NCBI GenBank assembly: GCA_020226215.1
Contig: CM035230.1
Coordinates: 209,501 to 273,500, forward strand
Length of the DNA stretch: 64,000 bases
Reading direction: 5' to 3'
Origin: Sindora glabra
Taxonomy: Eukaryota > Streptophyta > Magnoliopsida > Fabales > Fabaceae
Numbering within the stretch: the stretch's first letter is position 1; every line of letters starts with the position of its first letter. Positions 24,901-36,239 of this stretch are shown here, piece after piece. Below the pieces are notes generated by a model that saw nothing but the letters and a program-made list of their open reading frames with translations, did not search any database and was not told the DNA's origin. A program made the translations under genes and the position numbers.

Positions 24901-26294
24901 TTTAGGCTTTGATGAGGATGCTCCTTTGTGCTTAACAATTTCCTTAGACTCTTCTCTTTTGAATTTAAATGAGAAAATTGGATCTTGTATTTCTCATAGC
25001 CCTTATCTTCCTTTTTTTCAAACTTCTCCTCTTGAAATGAAGGACTCTACTTTTTAATGTTTTCAAGATTATAATAATTCATATCTTTCCTTTTTCTATC
25101 ATCTTCTTTTCTCTCACTCCTTCCTCCACTTCTTCTATTATTTTTCATCTTTTTTTATATTATCTCTTTTTTTATCTTTTCTTTTATTTTTATTTTCAAC
25201 TCCTTTTTCTTTAATATGTCTCCCATTTTATTTTCTATCTCTCTTATCATGTTGACTTTTCTGAGATTGTCTACCTTCAAGCTTCTTAAGTATTTTATCA
25301 TATTTTTTTTATTACTTATAGTAAATCCTTTCATGTATACCTATCATTATTTTTCCCACTATTTCTTGACATCCTTAAGTAATAAACTTATAAAAAAAAA
25401 GGTTAGATGAAAAAAAGGACCTCATAAAAGCAAACTACTTACTTGAATTAGAGGCACTGACACTTATATTTGTATTTTAATTTAGGTGTTTGCCCTAAAA
25501 TAAGCTCATATGCTCTTACCTTTTTCCACTCTTTCTCTCTTTTCCTTTTTGCAGTTCTTCAAGAGTTAAGATTTAGAACAAAGAGATTTGAGGATTAAAA
25601 CAATTAATAATGGAAAATGATACAAAATACAAAATTTTTTGAATGACTCAAGAAGTTAATGAATAGTGCTAATTGTATTTTTCTTGAGCAATTAATGAGT
25701 AGCAACAACCTTTTTTTTTTTACTTTTTATAACTTCAAACAACTCTTCTTTTAATTTTTTTTTCAATCAAACACTCTTTTCCATAGTAATTTTTTCTCTT
25801 AATTCACTTGTATATATATTCACTTCTTTTCTTCTTTTGTAATTTTTTTTAAAATTCCAACCAGCATTTTTTGTTCTTCTTTTTTTTATTTTAATCTCAT
25901 TGCACAAGCCATTCCAACACTTAACTTTTCCAGCACTTTCTTCTTTTTTGTATTTATATTATTGAAAACTCACAAGCTCATGCTAACAAACACTAAAATG
26001 GAGTTGAACACTTGGACCGCATGAAGTACAAAATTTAGACAGAAAACAAACTTTAGGCAAAATTGTAAAATACAATTAACAATGCATGACAAAATAACAA
26101 ATGGACACAAATTAAAAAGCGTTGACTTCAAACAATTGCAAATGGCCAAATTGAATGAAATGATGGATAGAGTAAAATGGAAATTAATTTCTAAAAGACA
26201 TGAACGAAACCGAATTGAATGTAATTGTCTTTGGACTAACAAACCGAGACAAATGATTTTAGCAAAATAAAATGGATGCAAATAACAAGACTTA

Positions 26295-27150
26295 GGCTTT
26301 GTTTGGGTGGAGGTGAAGGGGTAGGAAATAGAGGTAAAAGTAAATGGAAGGGGAAGTAATTTCACCTAAGTTGTTTGGAATGGGTGAAAATAGGAAGGGG
26401 AGGAAATAGGAATAAAATTAATTTTTTTAGTTTGGAATGGATAAAAATTAAGGAGGGAAAAAATGATATTGAATTAAATTACCATAATAACTTTGTTTAA
26501 TAAAAATATAAATAATTAATGATAATAATTTATTCTGAGAGAATTGATTATATATAATTTATTTTATATTTAATGATATTAATTAGTACTTAATTTTACA
26601 TAATTTATTTTCATTTCAATGATGAATGAAATAATTTTTTTAATATAAATTTTTTTATAAAAATACGTAGTTTCAAAAAAATTACTAATTTTTTCTAATC
26701 TTATTAATTTGATTGTCTGAATTAATTAAGAAATAATTTGATTTATTATTTTTTAAATAAGATATTTATTTGTAATGTAATAATTTCTTTTATTATTTTT
26801 TAATTTAGGAATTTGATTGATTCAAAAATTCAAAAATAGTTGATTTGATACAAAGAGGACAATTTGTAGTAATTAAGGAATTGAAAAAAAAAGAGAAAAA
26901 TACAAAAAGTAATAAAAAAAAAGAAGGAAAAAAAATGAAACTGCCACTCTAGCAAAGAAGGGCAATTCGTAGGAAGGGTGCATCCAGAACCCCTCATTTT
27001 GGAGGGGTAAAAATGCTGTAAGCCCCACCGGTGATTTTTCCTTCCATTTACCCCCTTTCACAAATTTCCAAAACATCCAAATAAATGAAAATCAATTTTC
27101 ACCCCCATTCTACCCTCCTCTTCCCTGCTCCCCCCGTTCCAAACAGCCCA
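26295..27150. mobile_element. PIF/Harbinger-like non-autonomous element, 856 bp
   Basis: Ends are GGCTTTGTTTGG and, on the opposite strand, TGGGCTGTTTGG, flanked by TTA on both sides (26292-26294 and 27151-27153), the 3-bp target duplication typical of PIF/Harbinger and Tourist elements. The interior holds no transposase. It shares its interior ('taccataataact', 'ataaataattaatgataataatttatt', 'atataatttattttatattt') with the copy at 30320. Confidence 0.75.
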
Positions 27151-27623
27151 TTAAAGATTAAGACACAAAGATTGGCCACATGACGACAGCACATGCAAAT
27201 CAGCAGAGAACTTTGAAGACACATAATTGAACAAGATTGAGCAGCACTCAAATTGAAGACTTAATTAACGAGACACTACCCAAGGCTACATTGAGGGACA
27301 CATAGTACTAACTAAACGCAAATACCAAGACAAACGAATTGAAGACTTGATTGACGCAATTGACTTAAACAAGACGACAACAAACGTAATGTGACTTAAT
27401 TTTGAAAATGTCACCCACAATGTAATTCGTCCGAAACAACGTGGACACAACACCACATGGAAGGTAATTAGGTAGCGCAACACGATTTTTGAGACAAGTC
27501 ACACTGTCTCTCAAGTCTTTTAACAAACAAAATGCAATAAACTGAGACACTGACTCAATTCAAGCACAATTGAACACGACTAAACACAAATGTGACACGA
27601 ATTCAAAACACTAATTTGACAAA

Positions 27624-30175
27624 GGGCAGGACTTCCATTCCCCGTATGCATTAGGGATGAAAATTCTGGACACTTAACTGATTATTGGCCGTTGCTCTTG
27701 ATTGAAAGTTCTAGACAGAAAGTAGATGATTACTCCTTTTTGTCAAATTCATCATTTAATTTTTATGAATGAATGATTGATTGACTTGCTTTATACATAA
27801 TTTTTATTTAAAAAATGATTAAGAAATAAATATTTTTATTAGATTTTAATGTATTTTTATTTAAAATAAAGAGGTAAAAAATTAATAAAATTTTTTAATC
27901 TTGATATTAAAAAATTTGCATATTTTAATAGATTTAAATAAAAATTTGTTTAATTATTTATTTACACCTTCTAATAAAATCAACTTAAGTTAATAATGTG
28001 AATGATGTATTTTTTTATTTTCATAATTTTTAACATAAACAAATGTTTGACTTACTTACAAAAAGGTAAAAATGATGTCATTAATGAAACTAATTGCAAA
28101 AATAGAAATTACGTATTAAATATTTTTTTATATTCGAATTATAATTATGAATATTGATATATTTATTAACAATTCAATAAAAATTATGAGAGAATACTTA
28201 TATGAAAAGTGTTTTTAAATCAAACATTTTATTTTAAGTATTTTAAATCAAATTTAGAGTTGTCTTTAATTTCATTTTTGTCCCAAATCATAAATCTGAA
28301 TATACAAAAGCAATGAGGTTTTTAATTACATAATGAACTAAATAATTTAGTGTATTTGTCACTTAAGTCAAAATTTAATTATAAGTTTATAAGCTAATTC
28401 ATGAACTAGCCAAAAATTCTTTACCAAAAATTCACTTAATATATCAAAAGAAATACATAAAAATTAAATTGTGTTTGATTAACCATGGCTAAGAATTGGC
28501 AATCATTTTTTTAAGTATATTACCTTCTTTCAACTAGCCAGATTTCGGCAATTTTTGTATTTATGTAGATGATAAATTTTGTAATATATAATATAAAAAT
28601 AGAAATAATTTGGTAGTAATTAACTTAATAAATTCAATGACGCTAATTTTAATTTTATCTTCTTGAATTCATTTTCTGCATTTGAAAAAGAAGTTTAATT
28701 TTGCACAATGATTACAACTTACACATTTGATCTCATTATTTTCTTTAACTTTACTAAAACAATATTGTGTCTTATTTTTTTTTCAAATTTTTTCTCCAAT
28801 GTATTTTAAGCAAGTGAGGTTAGGACAAATTTGAATTTAGAAAAAATGCTTTCAAATTTTTAGTTCAAATGGCATATGTTATTATTCGAAGGTTTTGCCT
28901 TTTTCCTTTTTCTGGATTTGATTTCAAAACTTTATATATATACATCTGATAATTTAACAACTTTTACAATTGAAAAAAAAAAAGACCAACTTGCTTTTTA
29001 TTGCTCATAGTTGCGCCAATAGAAAATTAGGATAAAAATAAAATTAAAGATAATTTTATGTCTAATTTGAAATATTTAAAATAAAATAATTGATTTGAAA
29101 ACATATTTCTTATGATTATACTTTGAGTATAAAAGAATTATTTAACAAATAAATTACTATTTCCCTGATTGCTTTTGCTAATGATACCACATTACTTTTT
29201 TTTAGCAAATTTACCATTGGTTTATGTTAAAAATTATAAAAATAAAAAATGCAATATTCACATTCCATTGCAATGTGTATATAAATAAATGATAATTTTT
29301 CATTTTTTTGTAATAATAAAAGTGGTTTAACTACTAGACGAACATATACAAGAATTAAATATCAAAATTCAATTGTAAAAAAAGACACAACTTTCAAAAA
29401 GTATCGAATGTTACTTGAGTAAAAAATTCTTCGCAAAAAATTTTCATTTAAATCATTTATTATAATTTTATATTAATTTGTTTGACATGATTTTTTAATA
29501 TTCAAATTAAAAAATTATTAGTTTTTAACTATCCTTATTTGAAATAAAATACATCTTCATTAAAATTAAAAGAAAAATTAACAACTTTTCATTGAATTTT
29601 AATGTAGCTGTATTTTTTATTAGGACAAAAATAAAATTGAAGATAATCTTGAGATTAATTTAAAATGTTTAAAATAAAATATCTAATTTGAAAATATCTA
29701 TCATATGTGTTATTTTTTTGTCGACTTGTCAATAAAAATACATTGTTTATATTATTAAATTAAGTTGATTTTATTCATAGCCAAATTAAGTTAATTTTAT
29801 TACAAGGTGCAAATAGATAAATAAATAAATTTTTATTTAAATCCTTTAAAATAACTTCCTTTTAGTTTGGTAGATTTATATAAATTTTCTAATATTGAAA
29901 TTAAAAAAGTTATTAATTTTTTTACCTCTATATTTTAAATAAAAAATCTCATTGAAATCTAATAAAAATTATTTATTTCTTAATTTTTTAAATAAAAAAT
30001 TATGTACAAAGATAGTCAGTTAATCAATCAATCAATCATTTATCCAAGTTAAATGAGCAATCTGATGAAGTGGAGTAATTGTCTACTACTAGTGTAGAAC
30101 TTTCAATTAAAAGCAAAGGCCAGTAATTAGCCAAGTGTCCGGAGTTTTCATTCTCCAGGGATGAAAGTCCTGGCT
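27624..30175. mobile_element. Second Mutator-like foldback element, 2.55 kb
   Basis: The outer ends GGGCAGGACTTCCAT and, on the opposite strand, AGCCAGGACTTTCAT begin inverted arms traceable for about 600 bp ('ggacactta', 'ttgaaagttcta', 'atgattgattgattgac', 'attaagaaataaat', 'gcaccttgtaataaaat'). Identical 9-mers TTTGACAAA flank it (27615-27623 and 30176-30184), the Mutator-type target duplication. No transposase frame is present. It is unrelated at its termini to the 14.2-kb foldback, and its interior is AT-rich without the hairpin array. Removing it rejoins the gypsy leader cleanly. Confidence 0.8.
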
Positions 30176-30319
30176 TTTGACAAATTAACAACAAAAAGAC
30201 ATGAACCACAGCGGAATGAAAATTTAAGCACCAAATGAACATAACTGACTTAAAAACGCAATTGAATTGAATGGTACCAAAATGAATACAAAGTCAAGAT
30301 GAATTGGACAACAAAATAA

Positions 30320-31230
30320 TGCTTTGTTTGGCTGGAGATGGAAGTGGGAGAGAGTGAAAATAGAGGGGGTGTAAATTCACCTAAATTATTTGGAATAGGT
30401 GAAAATAGGAGGGGGTGGATTAAGGAGTGAAATTAATTTATTTTATTTGAAAGGGGTGAAAACAGAGAGGGGTGGAAATGAGTTTGAATCAAATTATTAT
30501 TTCACTCTTATAATGTATTATTAATTTTTATAATAATATTAATGAAAATTGAGGGAGGAGAAAATGAGATTAATTTAAATTATCATAATAACATTATTTA
30601 ATAAAAATATAAATAATTAATGATAATAATTTATTTTGAGAAAATTAATTATATATAATTTATTTTATATTTGATGATATTAATTAGTAATTAATTTTAC
30701 ATAATTTATTTTTATTTCAATGACAAATGAAATAGATTTTTTTAATATAAAAATTTAATAAAAATAAATAATTATAAAAAAATTATTAATTTTTCTAATC
30801 TTGTTAATTTGATTGTCTAATTAATTAAAAATAATTTGATTTATTATTTTTTAAGCTTAAGATATTTATTTGTAAAGTAATAATTTTTTTATTAATTTTT
30901 AATTTAAGAATTTGATTGATTAAAAATAATTTAGTTGATTATTTTTAATTAAAGAATTAAAAAAAGAAAGAAAAAATTTAAAAGCTTTTCGAAAAAAAAT
31001 GAAACTGCCAAGGGCAGTCTGTGAAATGCAACATTTTGCTGCTCTGGGCAGCCAAAACCCCACCCCCCCCCCCCCCCATTTTGTGGGGTAAAATTTTCGG
31101 TAGGCCCCACTTAGTTTTTATACCTCCCTTTGTACCCCCTCCCAAATTTCACCTTTCTCCAAACAGCCAAAATTTTGATTTTCCCTTCCATTTACACCCC
31201 CTCCCAATCACACCATTTCCAAACAATGGC
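30320..31230. mobile_element. PIF/Harbinger-like non-autonomous element, 911 bp
   Basis: Ends are TGCTTTGTTTGG and, on the opposite strand, GCCATTGTTTGG, with TAA on both sides (30317-30319 and 31231-31233). The interior matches the element at 26295 over most of its length, including the subterminal purine-rich 'ggtgaaaatagga' blocks, so both are one family. A run of 15 C lies at 31063-31077. No coding capacity. Confidence 0.75.
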
Positions 31231-31548
31231 TAAAACACAACAAAACAGTAGCACAAGTGATCTGGATAGCAACGCAATCAAGTAATATGAAGCGAGCAAA
31301 ATGAATGGAACACAATTGTAATTTTGAGCACAAAATAGTAAAAATGAAATTCAAACGGAATTGATGCAAATAAAAAATGAACACAACGGAAATCCAAGGA
31401 CAGTATAGAATCAACAAATTCAAAAGTTGCAGAAAATAGAAACACAGAACAAAATTGAAATTTTAGACAGAACAGATTAAAGAAAGAATGATGGATCATT
31501 CTTCGATATCAAATGGGAATAATGGGGATCCAAGTCTTCGATATCAAA

Positions 31549-32196
31549 TGAAAAAAAATTATGATGGATCATTTCAAAATTTAGCAAATTAAATAAAAAA
31601 AAAGAGGAATATTCACACTACTTCAAGAAGAGAAAGAATGAGAGCAATGATTGATAATGATGCAAATCCTTTAATTATTGTAAAAGAAACATGCTACTAA
31701 CAAGGATGAATTTTTAATTAGTAAAGATCAATGTCATAAATGATTAATTATCAAAATTTATTCAAGAAATTAAGAAAGAACACACTTTCACAAAGAGTCA
31801 CTAGCCTATTCTATTTCTCAATTGTAAAAAATATATTATGTTTATAAAACCTTAGTTGAAAATGAGTTTGAATAATATAAATAAGCTCAAAATTAATATA
31901 TTAGTCTAAATCCAATAAAAGAACCTCTAAATTACTCTAAGTAATATGGTAAATAACTCAACATAAAATAGTAAATATTTTAAAATAAAGTGAGACTAAA
32001 CACATTCATTCTAAACTAACCCAAAACAATCTAAAGATCCAATACATAGAATAATAAAAATTAGAATCCAAAATAACCAAATGATAAAAAAAGCTCACAG
32101 ATTGTCCTTTTAATAAATCCCAAGTTGGCTCTTTTAAATGCATTGTTGATCCTCTTAGTTATACTATTTAAGATTGTCCTCCCAAGGATCACATCA
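31549..32196 (-). repeat. 5' LTR of the 21.8-32.2 kb gypsy element
   Basis: It starts after 'atatcaaa' and reads 'gatggatcatttcaaaatttagcaaatt', matching the LTR start blocks at 48339 and 21823, and ends 'ccaaggatcacatca'. It has diverged clearly from the 3' LTR, with point changes and indels, so the insertion is old. Confidence 0.75.
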
Positions 32197-35194
32197 AAGA
32201 AAGTTGAAAGAGAAATAAAAATGAGATAATAAGAAGGCTTGGAGTGTTTTATGGGGAGTTAGGAAAAATGGTTAAAGATGGAGAAATTAGGAAATGTAAA
32301 TTTGTAACTTTCCTTCATCATTTATTGTTCTTTAATTACTATTCCTTTATAATCAAAATAAATGACTTATAAATTTCCCCTCTCTTCACATTAACAGTTA
32401 TAAAAAATTTCAAGAACTTAAATAAGCTTTCTTTTATTAAAACTTCCAATGTATTATTTCAAATATTTTTCTTATGTTATTTATTTTAGTAATTTACTAT
32501 TTTCCTCAGTGTAAATCCCTAAAATTTACAATGAGTTATTAAAATAAAAATTTCAAAATCCCAGGGTCGTAATGCTGAGAATACTTTCAAATGCAAAAAT
32601 ATTGCTTCTAAACACAAATTATGCATCCAAAATTCTTTTGAATAATACCTATCAAATTTCTTTTATTTTTGGAATAATTAGAATTTATGTATATAAGATT
32701 TATAAAATGTATCTTTTAGAAATTTTAGAAAATATTTGATTTAAAAACTTATAAATTTTGGGACACTTATTTTAAGTGTTAGTAATTATAATGAAAAACT
32801 TCCAAATTAACTATTTGTATTCAAACAATTTGGCTATTAATTTTAAATACTAAATAATAATTTTATTTTGTTTTATGGGAAACATCCACATTTTAAGTTT
32901 TATAAGACGATATTATGATTTTATTATATTAATTATTTAAATTATATTAGATGAAGTATAGTTTTGAAATATAATTTAAATGAAATCTAACCTAGAAATA
33001 AATACAATATTTATGGTTTATTTAAATAGTTGAAGTATTATTATTTCAACTATTAAAATAATTATTTAGTTTACCTTATAACAAAATTTTCTGTCTTAAG
33101 AATATTTAGATGTTAAAATTTTATTTAAATGGATTTTATAATTCATCAAAATATACTCTCTCTATTTTTATTAAAATATACATATTTAAATAATTTTGAA
33201 ATATATTTGTAAGTACCATGCAAACCCTATTTAATAAATTATAATATTTATCAAAATATATTGAAAGCTATATTATAATCCTCTTAGCTACTTATTATAT
33301 ATCAATTAAACATTTATTTTAATAATAATTATTAATTTATTGTATAATGCACAAAAATTGTTAAATTAATATCTTTTCAAAAGTAATATAATTAGTTAAA
33401 CCATAATTCTATGACTTGTTATATGATAAATGAATACCAGTTTATTAATTGAATATTTTCTATAATTCTTTCATAACCATTACTTTCCTTATTTTATTAT
33501 TATTTAAAACTTCTCTTTTATTAAATTTTTTTTGTTGACATTTGCTCTTCTAAACTTTATAGTACACTCTTTTTAAAAATCCTTTAAGCAGAAGTTGATT
33601 TCAAAATGAGATGTGAATAATATGTATTTAGAAACATTCTCAATCCGTCAATTATTATTAAAAATTTAAAGGAAAAACTAATAGTTCCAACTCAATTCAA
33701 TTACTAATTTTTTTTTTATCTCTCACCTTGTTTAGATGAGTAAAAAATAAGAGGAAAAGAAGAGAAAATTTTTAAATTTAAATTGAAGAGAAATTAAAAA
33801 AATTTAAATTTTGAATTAATAATAAAATTTTAATCACATATTTTATATTTATATTTTCTTTCTTCTTTCTTTTCTTTCCATCCAAATAAGAAATTATAAT
33901 AATTTTTGCCAAAATTGATCAATATTTAATGGATAACATAGGATTTTATAATCTCATATCAATCAAACTGTTGAGTTTATTGTTTACTCATGATAAGGAA
34001 CTAAAATTTGAGAAATAGTCAATCTTCGGAGATCAAATTATTATTACTATTTAGTCAAAGATGAGATGATAAAAATTTAGCTTTATATAAATTAAAATTG
34101 AATTTTAATCTAAAAATAAATCATCTTTTTAAGAAGAGCCCAAGTGTATATATGAAAAGACATTGACGGTGCAAACTGGGAGAGACAACTGCACCATCGA
34201 AAATTGTTTTATTAATCAAGGATGGATGGAAGGATGATGATGATTTTGCTTCCGCTCCCTACGTTTGGTTACCTGGACAATAGAACACACCCCGCTCTAA
34301 ATGTCTTCCTTTTTGGTAAAAAGGCCCAAACCTATAAAAACGAGTAAATCATGGGATTAGCTAACGAAAGATATATATCATATTAATTTTTTTTGAAATT
34401 TTGTTTTATATCAAGTAACTAAATTTTGAAAGAAATTTAATGGAACATTTATCTTTTATAAATGAATTTGATATAAAAATTAAATATTTATATATTTGTT
34501 CGATGTAAAATAAATTTCCAAGGTGTTTTACTTGCGGAAAAAAAAGGGGAAATGATGGATTCATAACTCAATTCATCATATATTATCAATTTTAAAATAA
34601 TTTTACCATTCTCACATCCTACTTTCTATTTTCATCCTCACAAATTTGAACTCTAGTGTAAATTTTTCATTGCTTGTTAGAAGGTGTAGCAATTTTACAT
34701 TATATTCAATGAGAAAAAAAAAAGTTATTGATTTTAAATGAAAAATATAAAATGCTTACTTTAATTATAAAGTAGTTGGGTTTAATTTCTTTTAGTTTTA
34801 GAAATTTAGATATGATTCCTTTAAAATATATAAAACTTGAAATTAATATGTCTTAATTTATAAATTAGATAAGTTTTCACATATTTTTTAAAAATCATTG
34901 AATGTTGGTTTATCTCATAATTTTGTAATTTATTTTCAAGTATTTAATTAAAATTCTATATATTTAATTTAAATTTAATTAATTATATAACATAGAAATT
35001 ATTTAAAAAGTTGATGATATAAATCAACACATTATAATATTATGTTTTTGCTTAAAAATTTTATGAAAAAATCATGCAACTTAATAGAATGAAAAATCAA
35101 ATCAACAGTGAGTGTTAATTTAATAATTTGTGCAGTTTTAGAGGATAATATTTAAGTTTCTAAAATTTAGGGAGATAAAATTTGATCACCCTAA
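32197..35194. other. AT-rich intergenic DNA
   Basis: No gene, RNA or complete transposon recognised. A short imperfect hairpin (GACGGTGCA ... TGCACCATC) lies at about 34168-34200 in a locally GC-richer patch (34130-34350). Long A/T tracts dominate the rest. Confidence 0.4.
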
Positions 35195-35534
35195 GGTGGC
35201 ATTTGGTTCACGGGATCTTACATTCTCAAGAAAGTGTATATTATTAGGAACGTGATTTCTGAAAATTTAATTAATAGGAATATAATATTCCTATGTTTAG
35301 TTCACTATAAATTTTATTGAGAATGTTTTAATATTACATTCCCATTCTATGGGAATATGAGATACCTACCTCCCCCATGGGAATATTTTGAGGAAATATT
35401 GGGCTAAAAAGATTTTCGAGAATGTAACATTTCCGACTATTTTTTTTTCGAACCTTGAACTAAACATGAGAATATGATATTCTCTTAAAACATTCCCAGG
35501 AATATTAAAAATATTTCGCAAACCAAATGCCACC
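35195..35534. mobile_element. Tourist-like MITE, 340 bp
   Basis: Terminal inverted repeats GGTGGCATTTGGTT and AACCAAATGCCACC are perfect over 14 bp, flanked by TAA on both sides (35192-35194 and 35535-35537). The interior is foldback-like ('gaatattcctatgtttagttca' against 'tgaactaaacatgagaatat'). Size, ends and target duplication fit the PIF/Harbinger-derived Tourist group. Confidence 0.85.
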
Positions 35535-35537
35535 TAA

Positions 35538-36239
35538 GGAGTATTTTGTGCCTTTTTTCATTTTAAAGTGTTACATCTCCTAAAAGGTTAAACATTTTTA
35601 TCATTAAATTATTTTTTTAAATTTCAAAGGAAATGAAAAATAGAAAACATAAATATCAGTTCAGTGATGAAAACTTTCAACTAAAATAGGATCCCATAAA
35701 GTCATTGGATGTAAAATAAAAAAGCTACCATGTTTATATGACTTGCTTGACTACACCTTTATTGATTTTTGATGTACTTTCCTTGGGCAATTAGTAAATT
35801 ATATTAATAATTAATTAATTCAATTAATTATTAACTAATGATTGATTATATTACCTAATTTGATTCATTGATAATATTAATTGTTTGAATAAAGATGCTT
35901 GAAAAAATTGGTTATTTATTGTTAACTATTTATATGTAAAATGACACATAAGAATATAAATATATTTTATAATTTATTTAAATATGTATTATTATATATG
36001 TATATAAATTAATCTTATTATTTTTATTTTAATGTGAAAAAGAATTTAAATTTATTAAATCATTAAATAATTATATACAAAATTTTAACATATTATAATA
36101 ATTATTTTACTAAAATATTGATTTTATTATATCAATTTAAATAATGAAAAGTTAAATAATTATTTATTATTTATAAAAAATTATTTTACTTTAATATATA
36201 TATCAGATCAGTACGCTCATAATTACAAGTATATAATAA
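35538..36239. other. AT-rich intergenic DNA, nothing recognised
   Basis: Very AT-rich with short direct repeats of TTAATTAATT type. No gene or transposon boundary could be supported. Confidence 0.4.

Larger units (their letters stand above)
24901..31548 (-). other. Gag remainder and long untranslated leader of the gypsy element
   Basis: Apart from nested elements this is T-rich then A-rich DNA without an intact frame. Blocks at 25240-25420 ('ttgagattgtctaccttcaag ... cccactatttcttgacatcct') and 25690-25980 recur in the intron copies at about 46730-46880, 47450-47830 and 57480-57800, showing it is a conserved non-coding part of the family. The PBS-proximal end near 31500-31548 contains a 'cttcgatatcaaatg' duplication. 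Confidence 0.55.
21823..32196 (-). mobile_element. Ty3/gypsy element with both LTRs, carrying three nested transposons
   Basis: The two LTRs (21823-22527 and 31549-32196) share their starts, the 'aattcagca' and 'ggatg...aatccttt' blocks, the 'aagttggctc' block and ends in -ATCATATCA or -ATCACATCA. The flanks AGGAA (21818-21822) and AAGAA (32197-32201) are a 4-of-5 match for a target duplication. Between them, on the minus strand, lie a long leader (31548 down to about 25100), gag/protease remnants, then pol remnants in a shuffled order. Nested in the leader are two PIF-like MITEs and one Mutator-like foldback. Removing these leaves about 6 kb. Two shorter relatives occur in introns 6 and 13 of the phosphorylase gene. 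Confidence 0.8.
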
